Positions 1-11,973 of a stretch of DNA of 64,000 bases are shown piece by piece. The stretch lies in contig JBBELK010000217.1 in the NCBI GenBank assembly GCA_037783545.1, positions 744,001-808,000 on the forward strand, in the 5' to 3' direction. Origin of the DNA: Henricia sp. BOLD:AAB3569. Lineage: Eukaryota > Echinodermata > Asteroidea > Spinulosida > Echinasteridae. The notes below the pieces were generated by a model. That model did no database searches and was not told where the DNA came from. It saw nothing but the letters and a program-made list of their open reading frames with translations. The stretch's first letter is position 1, and the number at the start of each line of letters is the position of its first letter. A program made the translations under genes and the position numbers.

Positions 1-992
1 ATGTACATGTACATGTACAATTAGGGCACTTGTTGAAGCTGCTTAATACAGTCAACAGAACATGTGCCAATTATACAACAATCAATAATTTATTCACCAA
101 AGATGTCCCTTATGTCTTATTAGACACCACACCCGCAATGCCCTATAATACTTATAAACTCTTGCAGTGGAATTATACAGTTTGATAAACCACTGTTCAG
201 GCACAGTGTTAATACATGTACATGTATAAGATTAAACCACAAATAAATTTTGTAAATTGGCAAATTTTCTAAATTTTCCAAAATAGTCAAGGAGCGTGTT
301 CAGATTTTTCCAGGAAATGGATTTCAATTTAACCTACATGTAAGAGTCATATAAAATATCTTCCAAAAATACGAAAATAGAAAATATGCAATCTCCAATT
401 TGGATGTGGAAGCAAAAAGGTTGGTGTAATTACTGCACTGCCTTATGGAACCAGATAAAATAGTTGACAAAACATCAGTGGTGTTTTTTTACGATATCCT
501 TCAAAATATACGGATCGAGAATGTGAAATTTCAGAATGGTAATGAGAAAAATATGACAAATGATATGGTATCAAAATCTCAACACCCATGGGAAAATGGA
601 GGGTTCAAAAATGTGATCTGGTCACCTGGGGACTTGTTCTAACAAAAACCTGCATCAGTAATGAAAAAAAAAAAGAACAAAGGATTGGGACCTAGAATGT
701 TTGATTAACCGTGCTTATTACCAAGTTTCAACCGTAGTTTTTTTAACGTTTACCTTCTGCAACTTCTAAAATTGAATCATGGTGGTGAGTGGCATAATGA
801 AAAGTACACATTCATACAGCATGTAAGTTGCTTGCATATTTTTGTTATAGACTACCGAAGTGAATACGTCGTCCTATACACCAATCCGGTAACTAAGGTC
901 TCCTTCCCTGTACATCCGCCATAGCTGGGGGGCTTCCAATTGTATGTTTTTGCTGTTGCTGAAGCTGCATTTGTTTACTTCGAACAGGCTGC

Positions 993-1070
993 GCGTCTTT
1001 GTAGGGTTGTGTACGGGAAGGCAGGCGCGTCGCGTCTTTGTAGGGTTGTGTACGGGAAGGCAGGCGCGTC
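993..1070. repeat. 39-bp tandem doublet
   Basis: A 39-bp GC-rich unit beginning GCGTCTTTGTAGGG is present twice in direct tandem. The same doublet occurs at 3059-3136 in the second copy of the large duplication, so it predates that duplication. Confidence 0.9.
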
Positions 1071-1078
1071 GCGTGTAC

Positions 1079-2066
1079 ACAAAAAGAGGCTATTCAACAC
1101 CAGCACACCCATGTACTGTATTCATACATGTACAATGTAAATCCTTCCACAGATCCTAATGGTACTCATTTTACTGCATGACATTTAAACTTTTGGAAAG
1201 GCCCATTGTGTCATTTGCAATGATCCAAAATGTTACTTCATAAGTTGACATGAAAAACCTTTTCAGAAAGTGTTGGTAGCAATGGCAATTTGTGATGGAC
1301 TTGTTGAGGAAGTACTAGAGCAATGACGTACTGGTACACTGTACAGATGCGTACTGTGCACAGAAAATTCATTAGGGGCGTTCAAGATGCTTACACCGTG
1401 TAACACCAACTTACACCAGAGCGTTCTTTTAGGGACGGCCTAAAATGTAACAAGTGTCCGTCCCGGTTAAGAGCGTACCGTATATTGGAAATTTGTACAC
1501 AGGGTTTTTAGAAAGGCATGTTGTCTCACTATTTGCAACCCTATTTGGGCCTAAGTTATCTCTTCAGAACAACTTAAACTTATTTCTTTTATTTTGAGAC
1601 CAGACAAAGGTACATGTATTTCCTCGAAAATAGGGTCTGTGTTGCCAAAATGCCCCCTTTACTGTGGAAAGACCCACGTGCATACCATAAAGCTCTTTCT
1701 GACATTGTGTAAACAGTATGCATTGGTTATAGTACTCGCTGGATATAAGGCTCCCATTAGTTTGGTCCTTTGAAGAGCAGTACATATTCACAAACATGTA
1801 TAATGAGAGTTTTACTGTACAGTGAATTCTCGTTATAACACCCCTGATGTAAAGCTCTTCCCGACATAAAGCTCCTTTTTCCCCCCAAGTCCTAGACATT
1901 ACTCTATATTCACTGTGTAAGCATTTGTTATAGCATTCTCTGGATAATAAAGCTGTACATGACAGATGGCTAATGAGGTTCAATTATATCAGAATGATCT
2001 GCAATGACCAATTACAATTAACGACCTAACCCATATGGCACTGGTAGTGTCGTTATTAAAATACAC
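1079..2066. other. Spacer between duplication copies; pogo-like fragment
   Basis: No gene is recognised. About 1205-1290 is a fragment of the dispersed repeat with the motif TTACTTCATAAGTTGACA, best seen at 6585. About 1690-1960 contains a CAGTGAATTCTCGTTATAAC motif and paired degenerate segments, which resemble the ends of pogo/Tigger-type MITEs. A 139-codon minus-strand open frame here looks accidental. Confidence 0.4.
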
Positions 2067-2912
2067 ATGTACATGTACATGTACAATTAGGGCACTTGTT
2101 GAAGCTGCTTAATACAGTCAACAGAACATGTGCCAATTATACAACAATCAATAATTTATTCACCAAAGATGTCCCTTATGTCTTATTAGACACCACACCC
2201 GCAATGCCCTATAATACTTATAAACTCTTGCAGTGGAATTATACAGTTTGATAAACCACTGTTCAGGCACAGTGTTAATACATGTACATGTATAAGATTA
2301 AACCACAAATAAATTTTGTAAATTGGCAAATTTTCTAAATTTTCCAAAATAGTCAAGGAGCGTGTTCAGATTTTTCCAGGAAATGGATTTCAATTTAACC
2401 TACATGTAAGAGTCATATAAAATATCTTCCAAAAATACGAAAATAGAAAATATGCAATCTCCAATTTGGATGTGGAAGCAAAAAGGTTGGTGTAATTACT
2501 GCACTGCCTTATGGAACCAGATAAAATAGTTGACAAAACATCAGTGGTGTTTTTTTACGATATCCTTCAAAATATACGGATCGAGAATGTGAAATTTCAG
2601 AATGGTAATGAGAAAAATATGACAAATGATATGGTATCAAAATCTCAACACCCATGGGAAAATGGAGGGTTCAAAAATGTGATCTGGTCACCTGGGGACT
2701 TGTTCTAACAAAAACCTGCATCAGTAATGAAAAAAAAAAAGAACAAAGGATTGGGACCTAGAATGTTTGATTAACCGTGCTTATTACCAAGTTTCAACCG
2801 TAGTTTTTTTAACGTTTACCTTCTGCAACTTCTAAAATTGAATCATGGTGGTGAGTGGCATAATGAAAAGTACACATTCATACAGCATGTAAGTTGCTTG
2901 CATATTTTTGTT

Positions 2913-3320
2913 ATAGACTACCGAAGTGAATACGTCGTCCTATACACCAATCCGGTAACTAAGGTCTCCTTCCCTGTACATCCGCCATAGCTGGGGGGCT
3001 TCCAATTGTATGTTTTTGCTGTTGCTGAAGCTGCATTTGTTTACTTCGAACAGGCTGCGCGTCTTTGTAGGGTTGTGTACGGGAAGGCAGGCGCGTCGCG
3101 TCTTTGTAGGGTTGTGTACGGGAAGGCAGGCGCGTCGCGTGTACGCGAAGGAGGCGCGTTCGTGCATGTAATGGATGAGCGCTTTTCGTTCTAACAGCAA
3201 CACAAAATGCACAGCCCATGCACTGGACGCCCCCCAGCTATGGCGGATATACATGTACAGGGAAGGAGACCTTACCGGTACCTTTACCGGATTGGTCTAT
3301 AGACAGCCAAAGTGTGACGT
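2913..3320. mobile_element. MITE with long inverted arms
   Basis: The left arm (2913-3003, containing CCAATCCGGTAAC and CCGCCATAGCTGGGGGG) is repeated inverted at about 3226-3320. The copy beginning at about 847 in the first duplication unit has only the left arm. A related right arm lies at 35130-35190 in a FANCL intron. No transposase is present, so this is a non-autonomous element; the superfamily is not assigned. Confidence 0.7.
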
Positions 3321-3594
3321 GGTTGCCATGGTAATTGGCTCTAAACATCATGGCCGTCGGAAGAAGTACCATTGCAAAAACACAGGGACATGGTTCAGTG
3401 ATTTTTAGTGATGTATTCACTTCGGCATGATGTACATGTATTCACTTTGGCGTTAGTTGCCTAGGCAATGCTCTACACTAAAAATAACTGAACTGTTTCC
3501 CTGTGCTTTTGCAATGATGTTTTATTTGGCAGCCATGATGTTTAGCGCCAATTACCATGGCAACCCATGTCACTCCATTACAGTTCTAGTTGAA
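3311..3594. mobile_element. Foldback MITE of about 284 bp
   Basis: Two imperfect inverted arms of about 125 bp each share GCCATGGTAATTGG at the outside and CAAAAACACAGGGA towards the middle. The sequence is related to the shorter element at 33462-33630. It abuts the preceding MITE, so the two may form one composite unit. Confidence 0.65.
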
Positions 3595-4989
3595 ATGACA
3601 GTTACATATTACCGTCAGTAAAAATTGATGCTCTCATAAATTGTTATTCAGTCTACAGTGCAGTATCTTTTTTATTGGGCTGAACTTGGTAGAAATTTGC
3701 TTTGAGTGAGGTTTGTAAACTCATAATTTTGGGTCGTTAAACATGCCTACGACAATAGCGGTTGGGATTTGATTGAGTGAAAAATTTGCCTAAAACAAAG
3801 TACAGCAGTATTGTATCCATCTCAAACTCCAAAAGCTCTCTATTTTTTTTTCTGGTCCAATTACTAACGCATTTAGTTTGCACCATTGGCCCTTTTCAAT
3901 TTTCATAATTCCTTCAACAATATTTCTTAGGTAAACAAAGAAAGCATGATTGATAACAACATTCAGGGTTGATGTACTGAAGTTCCTGGATGTTGTCATG
4001 TGTGAAATATTGTGTACAGGTCTACCAGTACTAACATCACAATAGATCTGCCTATTTACATTTTAATGTACAACAGTTTTAACAGAATAATAAAATTAGG
4101 CAAAGCTTTTTGCCAACAAAAGAAAGTGCAGTTGACATTTTCCCTGTGGGCGACATATTTACCAACAATTTTCGCTTTCTCTGGAGCGCGAAATATTTTT
4201 ATTCATTCAACTAATTATACGAGAAGGTAAACAAATTTGTCAAGAGTTATTAACAAGTTGAAGTGCAAAATTAGTCTATGTAACTGTGTAAGGGTATCTT
4301 AGCGAAAAAGGTATTATACTGGTACAATGTTGAAGCGAGATGGGCCGTCCTCGAAATCTTTTAATATGTAATGGATTCCACCAATTAATAAAGAATGGAA
4401 AAATTTAATATTTACGGATTATATTGACAACGTTCTTGAGGAGACAAGCAGAGATGTCCCTTTGGACACGAAATTTTATAACTTACACCCAAGCCCTTTT
4501 TAAAAAAAACCCACATTTGAAGCAATGCATTCCAGAAAGATGTCACATTCCAGAAAGATGGCATCTCTGGACATGGTGCATGGAGAATCCCTTTTAAATG
4601 TAATGTTGGAAAATTCCTGGTGGATTTTGTAGAATTGATCAGTAAAATACTAAGATAAATTGTGACGTTGCAAATTAACGCAAGACGCAGAACTCCCTAA
4701 ACAGCCAATCGAATACTGCATGGGACGCGCCATAAACAGCATATTTTCATGGGCGTATTTCTTACGCAAAACGCGCTACACGCGCACCCAAACAAAATCG
4801 GTTACAGTGTGCTTGTGATGTATGTATAATTTGCTTAAATGTGCTTCCCTGCCTTCCCAAAGTTAAGTTAAAAAAAGAACCATTTATATAAAAAAGTTTT
4901 ATAAGTATTTTTCTGAATTAAAAAACTTGGCCACAAGTACGAATTGAATACCGATATTGGCTAAGATTTTTGCTTCAGCCAAAAACTAA
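3595..4989. other. No feature recognised
   Basis: AT-rich DNA without a convincing exon, RNA gene or inverted repeat on either strand. Open frames here are short and show no recognisable family. Confidence 0.5.
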
Positions 4990-5240
4990 GTGAAATTCTT
5001 ATTTATTTGGCTTACAAGTATTGATCACTCTCAAATGATGTGGCTTCCTACAAATTGTCACGTGCATCAGGATCTTGAGCGTAAATGTTTACGACGCGCA
5101 TCGGCTGCGCCGTATTTCGAACAGATTTCGAGCAACATGCGCGCGCGTTTGAAACATTTTTCCAGGGTGTGCGTGCGCATACTTGATGGCGTTTAATACT
5201 CAGTAGCATTTTTCCTACGAAGATGGCGTCTGTGAGAGTG
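4990..5240 (+). repeat. Promoter-like dispersed repeat, copy 1
   Basis: A CpG-rich block of about 220 bp runs from ATTGATCACTCTCAAATGA to GAAGATGGCGTCTGTGA. It is about 85% identical by eye to 44735-44950 in a VRK intron. It ends in an AAGATGGCG word, the YY1-type start-site motif of many animal promoters. It may be a duplicated promoter or the CpG-rich end of a transposon; I could not match it to a gene. Confidence 0.6.
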
Positions 5241-6120
5241 GTCAATTGAATTGAAGACTGCCCCAGGACCGTCAGTCTCACTACTGTGTTTCTACACACC
5301 CACACAATCAATAATCCAGCCCTATGCCGATCAACTGCATACAACCTGTTGCGACAATCAGAAATCCTATAGGCCTAGCAATTCACTAGAGCAGACTCAA
5401 TGGCAGATGCCAATGGGCTTTCCAGAAATAGGTTATACATGTACAGTAGTACAAACAGGGCATGTGAAGGCCAAGATATGTGATGCATTCTGGGAAAAAA
5501 CTGTTTAAAATGTGTTTTTGTATGATAAAAAAAAAAACTTATGTATACAAGTCAGTACCTCATCTACGTTCTGAGAAAACAATGAAAAACTGTGTCCATG
5601 CTTTCAAGAAATTGTGCAAAGCCACCGTCCTACCGGTACATGTACACGTATTTAGGCTGGTTCTGTGGTTCACTGTATGGATAATACCACGTACATGTGC
5701 AGTAGTATGTTTCACATGAGGATGCCCATAAACAAAATATGTAATTCATCTTCAATTATTGCTTTCTTGTAAAGAGATATATCTCGGGTAGTATCATTAA
5801 ACTGGACAGTTTATGTACTTTTTCTTAAGTTTTTTTTTAAGATTACAATTTTGGGACATTGCAGATCCTGTATACTGCCCTTTAAAGCAAGGACCCGAGT
5901 ATGTTCCCCAAACTTGAAACTGCAAAGGGCACCACAGATGGGGAGGGGTATCACAGCTAACTGGAGGGGCCAACTACATGTGTACATGTATGGTCCAAAT
6001 GTGTACTGGTTATAGTATAGGCCTATATACAGGCCTCAAGAACTTTGTACATGTAAGGTATTTGTACATGTACATACATGTAAGTTGGCCCAGTCGACGG
6101 AATATTCGAGCCAACTCGGC
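5241..6120. other. No feature recognised
   Basis: Non-coding DNA with scattered GTACATGTAC and ACCGGT palindromes and poly-A/T runs. No exon or repeat boundary could be supported. Confidence 0.45.
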
Positions 6121-6224
6121 AGGGTATGAGGCCATTGGCCTCAGTTTATGATATGAAAGCCTGCTTTTTAAAGGGTACATACAGGGTAGGTAAGTCGTTT
6201 ACGAGCCCAAGCTGGCTCATACGG

Positions 6225-6477
6225 CCGGTACTCATCCCCAGTCTCCATGGCATGGAGTGACTAGGAGCATTACTACTCCTCCTAGATGGGATGCCAGTCC
6301 ATCGCAGGTCTACCCCCAGCAATTAGTTGGTACCCATTTATACACCTGGGTGGAGAGAGACAACGTGGAGTGAGATGTCTTGTCCAAAGACACAACGTGG
6401 TGCAATGACCAGGCTTCAAACCATGGACTTCGACAAAGTCTGACGCGCTATCCACTAAACTACCTCGTCTCCACATA
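6225..6477 (-). mobile_element. tRNA-derived SINE, minus strand
   Basis: Read on the minus strand, about 6477-6409 is a tRNA-like head with an A box around TAGTTTAGTGGATAG and a B box GGTTTGAAGCC. It is followed by a tail with the motif TGTCTTTGGACAAGACATC and a region reading GACTGGCATCCCATCTAGG. Tails of this kind are shared by tRNA SINEs and their partner LINEs in many animals. It is not a functional tRNA because the arms do not fold properly. Confidence 0.6.
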
Positions 6478-6481
6478 TGGG

Positions 6482-9438
6482 AACTAGACGACCACCAAAT
6501 TATTTTCTTGCTTTTTTTCCCTAGCATCCATGAACATACCGTACAATGTACATTAACAATGGCAAGAGTACCGGTAACATTTTATGTTTGCAATGACCCA
6601 AAATTTTACTTCATGAGTTGACAAGAAAAACTTTACTCAAAGTGTTGCTAGCAAATGGCAACAAAAACCACATGAATTTATTTCCGTTCAAGATGGTACT
6701 TTCTGTAAGAACTTAAAAACTGAAGGTGGTTTTAAAAAAAAAGGTGTGGTCTACCATTTACTTAAAACAAAAAGGATTTCAAAGGTTTTCTGGAGCATTT
6801 ATGTATTATTATATTACGTTTACCACCATTCTTCTCAGTTTACTGGTCAAACATGCAAGCTGCGCTGATGTGACCCCTTTTTAATACTTTTACCATGTGG
6901 TTGCTTGAAGAGGAAATGCAATATCCTGCAATGTCTTAGCTTTTCAGACGATAATTACTGGCACCAAACAAAGTACAGTTAATGAGTGACTGTTTAACAA
7001 TGCTCTTGTGGCTTTTCTTTACTATATTGTACCATATGTCTACGGAAATGGAAACCATGTGTTCTGTCAACTGTTTTGCAAGAGCATGATGATTTAATGA
7101 AAAATTTATGTAATGAAGAGGGTACTTTTTTTGTTTAACAATATCGATGTACATGTACCATTGCTGTCAATACTTTTAGTATTTTTGTTTTTGTCAACTC
7201 GTGAAGAAAAATGTTGGGTACCGTATTACTGCAAATGATGTACAATTAAGTACTGGGGCATTTTTGCCTAATCTTTGCTTCATATGATGGATTACTTGTT
7301 CAGCAAGACATGCTATTATTATATAAAATGAAGCTTTTGCGGACACCGTGCGTTTCTGTTACTGTGCATATTAGATGCCGCTTTATGATAAAATAAAATG
7401 TTAATTAACTTCAAACATACATACATAAACAATGTAGGAATTAGCCTTTTGCGTGTTTTGCACGAATAGCGTCTGGTGTACTGACCCCTGCTACTTACTT
7501 TCACATGCTCACTTAGTATCCACTTGACCAGGCTAAATTTGTGTTGCTACCGGTATGTGGTGCACGCAGCAGGTGTGAAGTACAGAATCAATACCTTGTT
7601 CACCGTAGGAGAAAATGGGATAAAGCAACCAGACTGTTGCCTGCTACAATGTGTATGTAGGTAATGGCATGCACCACGCGTAACAACAACAGCGTATGTG
7701 ACTTTCTAAACTGCACCTCCATTTGAACGTGAAGAATTTGGGGTGCCAGCCATTATGCAAATGTTACATGCAAAACGATAATTCCCTACGTGTAGTCAGA
7801 AAAATACTATTTTTAATTTATGGGTAATTCCCAAAATTAGGGGTCTAAAAGTGTGACATGCTTTTTAAAAGATTGAAAGTATAGTTTCCCAGTAGAAAAA
7901 CTAGACAACCATTAAATTATTTTCTTGCTTTTTTTTCTAGCATCCATGAACATACCGTACAATGTACACATGTAGCCCTATTAACAATGGCAAGAGTACC
8001 GGTAACATTTTATCATTTTATGTTTGCAATGACCCAAAATTTTACTTCATGAGTTGACAAGAAAAACTTTACTCAAAGTGTTGCTGGCAACAAAAACCAC
8101 ATGAATATATTTCCGTTCAAGATGGTACTTTCTGTAAGAACTTAAAAACTGAAGGTGGTTTAAAATAAAAAGGCACACATTTTTCTACCATTTACAAAAA
8201 TGATTTCAAAGGTTTTCTGGAGCATTTATGTAACTAAAATTTTAGCAAGCTACATGTACAATGTACACGTTTACCACCATTTTTCTTTAGATTTGTTACG
8301 CCATGTATGCTCTTTTTCTATAAAAAAGTTTCATTTCACAAATGATACATTGACCTTTAATATAAAGCATTAAATCTCAGTTTACTGGTCAAACATGCAA
8401 GCTGCGCTGATGTGACCCCTTTTTAATACTTTTACCATGTGGTTGCTTGAAGAGGAAATGCAATATCCTGCAATGTCTTAGCTTTTCAGACGATAATTAC
8501 TGGCACCAAACAAAGTACAGTTAATGAGTGACTGTTTAACAATGCTCTTGTGGCTTTTCTTTACTATATTGTACCATATGTCTACGGAAATGGAAACCAT
8601 GTGTTCTGTCAACTGTTTTGCAAGAGCATGATGATTTAATGAAAAATTTATGTAATGAAGAGGGTACTTTTTTTGTTTAACATACATGTACCATTGCTGT
8701 CAATACTTTTAGTATTTTTGTTTTTGTCAACTCGTGAAGAAAAATGTTGGGTACCGTATTACTGCAAATGATGTACAAGTACTGGGGCATTTTTGCCTAA
8801 TCTTTGCTTCATATGATGGATTACTTGTTCAGCAAGACATGCTATTATTATATAAAATGAAGCTTTTGTGGACACTGTGCGTTTCTGTTTAATATTGTGC
8901 ATATTAGATGCCGCTTTATGATAAAATAAAATGTTAATTAACTTCAAACATACATGTACATGTACAATGTAGGAATTAGCCTTTTGCGTGTTTTGCACGG
9001 ATAGCGTCTGGTGTACTGACCCCTGCTACTTACTTTCACATGCTCACTTAGAATCCACTTGACCAGGCTAAATTTGTGTTGCTACCAGTATGTGGTGCAC
9101 GCAGCAGGTGTGAAGTACAGAATCAATACCTTGTTCACCGTAGGAGAAAATGGGATAAAGCAACCAGACTGTTGCCTGCAGCTACAATGTGTATGTAGGT
9201 AATGGCATGCACCACGCGTAACAACAACAGCGTATGTGACTTTCTAAACTGCACCTCCATTTGAACGTGAAGAATTTGGGGTGCCAGCCATTATGCAAAT
9301 GTTACATGCAAAACGATAATTCCCTACGTGTAGTCAGAAAAATACTATTTTTAATTTATGGGTAATTCCCAAAATTAGGGGTCTAAAAGTGTGACATGCT
9401 TTTTAAAAGATTGAAAGTATAGTTTCCCAGTAGAAAAT
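6482..9438. repeat. Tandem duplication, unit about 1.4-1.5 kb
   Basis: The block 6482-7899 recurs directly as 7900-9438. Both start with AACTAGAC followed by a CATCCATGAACATACCG motif and end with GTTTCCCAGTAGAAAA. The copies are roughly 95% alike by eye. The second has about 90 bp extra near 8235-8385 and other small indels, so it is older than the 2066-bp duplication at the window start. Confidence 0.85.
6585..7245. mobile_element. Foldback element (dispersed family R)
   Basis: The left arm has GACCCAAAATTTTACTTC then GAGTTGACAAGAAAAAC. The right arm carries the inverted forms at about 7155-7245 (TTTTTGTCAACTCGTGAAG, TTGGGTACCG). The second tandem unit holds another copy at about 8028-8772. 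Related ends occur at about 1205, 50335, 54612 and 63868, making this the commonest dispersed family I could see. No coding capacity. Confidence 0.65.
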
Positions 9439-9789
9439 AATTATTTTTATTTGTACAAATGCCACTCAAATTTAATGTTTGTGTGTAAATGTGGCACCAA
9501 GGTTAATGCAAACTCATTCTACAGCCAATTTTCATTGGCGTAGGTAACCCGGGACACCAAACTCCTATTCAATACCATGGAACAAATTATAAGCCTTTAT
9601 GGTCTTTTGTTTTGAATATTTTTCAGGAATCAGAAAACCAAATAGAAGAAAATGATGCTGCCCCCTATAATCACAGGCCACAGTCCATTACTGAGAATTT
9701 GTGGTCATAAGTGGTGTTTTTTGCAGCAGAGAGTGTCGTACGTAACTGGGACACCAAACATTTTGGACCCCTAATTTTGGGAATTACCC
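9360..9789. mobile_element. TIR element with 24-bp perfect termini
   Basis: The left end reads GGGTAATTCCCAAAATTAGG and the right end is its exact inverse over 24 bp. TTAT flanks both sides and may be the target duplication. The interior contains GGGACACCAAAC words twice. The first tandem unit has only the left end (from about 7827), so the duplication boundary cuts through this family. No open frame of note. Confidence 0.7.
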
Positions 9790-10540
9790 TTATACACATG
9801 AAATTCCTACTTTAAAAAAAAATTATAAGCAATTGGTTAAGTCTTAATTTTTTTGTGAGCAGTGTACATGTACATGTAGTTAACAGGGCAAATAAGAAGC
9901 TGGCTATGTTTTTACATAAATTTTGTATCAAGTCCAACGGCAAATATGCATAAATAAATACACTGACGTATTGTTCCACAACTGGCAAGAAGCGGTCACC
10001 TTTCAAGTAAAATCCTCCCCCTTTAAAATTTCAAGATGTTCCACCTGACCCTATTTACTATCCCCTCAAGTCTGCTCTCAAGTCTATTTGAGCCAAATCC
10101 ACTCAATGACACCTGTTACCAACACGGATTAAGTTTCACAGTCCTACCAGTACAACTACTGAAATATTGTCAACCTGCTTACTGCTCTGTTTGCAATTAG
10201 TGGAGGAGAGAAAGAGATTGGTTACACTGTGGGTGTGCATATTTAGAGAGAGAGGTGTTCAAAGAACGTCAGTAATTAGTCCATTGGCGTCAATAACTGT
10301 AGAAACCAATCACATTGTTGTGAGCCTAGGGGGAGCACACACAATGCAAACAAACCAGATGGCCGGTTATTTGTCCAGTTTTGTCCAAATGGACTAAAGG
10401 CCACATTGCCTAATCCAGCTTTTAATTTGGTACGAAAAACACGTACACATACATGTAGACTGGACATTGCAGAGCATATATAGCACTGACCATATCCACC
10501 AAAAGAACTATTAAAATGACAATCATTACAGTGCAAACTA
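9790..10540. other. Mostly unassigned intergenic or intronic DNA
   Basis: About 9798-9910 matches 12690-12810 in inverted orientation (TTTTTTGTGAGCAGTGTAC motif). The rest shows no gene or repeat that I recognise. Confidence 0.4.
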
Positions 10541-10544
10541 ATAC

Positions 10545-10690
10545 AATATTTGGAATGATGCTAAAATCAGGATAATCACTACTGAAATGAAACAACCCCA
10601 AAAATAATGTGGGCCTCATTGGGATTTGAACCCAAGACCTCTAACACGCCAGGAAGATGCTTTACCAGCTGAGCCATAAGGCACAGTAGT
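10545..10690 (-). mobile_element. tRNA-derived SINE (family S1), minus strand
   Basis: On the minus strand the head (10684-10611) has an A box TGGCTCAGCTGG and a B box GGTTCAAATCC, ends in GAGGCCC, and is followed by a tail with GGTTGTTTCATTTCAGTAG. Members of this family also lie at 19432, 29719, 43470 and 52485. The head looks like an old tRNA but is embedded in the same tail each time, which marks a SINE rather than a tRNA gene. Confidence 0.75.
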
Positions 10691-11973
10691 ACAATGTGTA
10701 TGCACATTTGAAGAGTTAGATATAAGCGCCATTTAGTATTTTGTATGTATTTGTTTGTTGCACATTAAAAACATTAAAAAACAAATCCAACAAAAAGAAA
10801 AATTTTGTAAAATCAAGTCACTTCTACTAAATTGAATGCCTTAGAGCTGCATTTTGCTGGGTATTTTCTGAATGGCACACAATTAACAGAAAGTCTCGAC
10901 TAACCCTAACGGTTAACAAATCCTCCAATTTGTACTTGATTTTCTATTGATTGCTTTCGATGACGTAGAACATCCGGGAATGTGTGGTGGGCAACAGTCA
11001 CGAGCGCGCCAATGGACGCACATGAACACGCGTAAAAAATACTCACCAGCGTATATTTATTCGAAGATGCCGCACGCGGGCCGAGCATGCACTCGGCTTG
11101 TAAAAACGAAAGTGCTTTTAGTTGATCGCGATTTTTAGCCTAAAGAAATGCGTTTTTATCTTTCACGATACAACAGCCATGAAGCAACAACATAAAGCAA
11201 GGTCAAGCAACAGAGGTAAGTGCAACCAATGTGCTTTTCTTGCTCTTTTTGCCAGTTATTTCTCGAGCCACGTGGGTCATGAAAAATGCCCACCAAAATG
11301 GTGGATGGAAGGGGTGACGTCACCGGAAAGCAATCAAAAGGACCAAGGGGTTGGGGTAAATTACAAATTTTTTTAAAACATGTACCAGTACCTTACATGT
11401 TTCAGGGCAATGTTTCATGGCCAATTGGTGAGTGACCTACATTTTTAAGTTATCAGTTATGTGTAATCTATGTTTCATTTTGCTTATTCATTAACGATAT
11501 CTATAAAACAGCTGGTGGCTCATTAAGAGCAGACATTCACTGTTAAGCTGTGCTAACTGCCGATCCATGTTGGTTGCAATAAAGTAATTGTCATTGTTCT
11601 AATACACTGTATTTAATTAATTTTAAGTGTATCTTGAAATTTTGAAGGGGAAGATTTTACTTAAATACTATGTACTGTACGATATGTTCCAGGTGACCGC
11701 TACAATGTACATGTACCATACATGTACATGTACTAGTATGTACCATTGGCGAATCCAGGAGGCTGAGGGGTGCTATAGCGCCCCCTTAAAATGTTTTTTT
11801 TTAAAAGGAGAGAAGGAAGAAGAGAGAGTTGGGAAGAAGGGGAGGGAGGGAAGAATGCACTTCCATTCCCATATGGTAGTCCAGGTGAAATCACGTTTTT
11901 AACATTGGGACAGGAGTTTTCAAAATGTTTTAGCTCTGAGCCCCACCCCCGCCCGACTCCCCTAAAAAATGTT
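10691..11973. other. No gene recognised
   Basis: 10950-11120 is locally CpG-rich. 11740-11970 holds a C-rich segment with GCTATAGCGCCCCC, a word often seen in invertebrate repeat consensus sequences. A cluster of GTACATGTAC palindromes lies at 11704-11740. No exon is supported. Confidence 0.4.

Larger units (their letters stand above)
1..3144. repeat. Tandem segmental duplication, period 2066 bp
   Basis: Bases 1-1078 recur at 2067-3144 with no difference that I could see by eye. Both copies end at the same point, after a GTGTAC, and then diverge. The first copy may extend left of the window. The near identity means a very recent duplication or an unmerged assembly overlap. The unit carries fragments of a dispersed TTAA-type repeat (about 290-640) and the left arm of a MITE. 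Confidence 0.9.

Noticed and set aside
1564-1983. 139-codon minus-strand open frame
   Set aside because: Overlaps decayed pogo-like repeat sequence, has no recognisable domain and a composition typical of chance translation.
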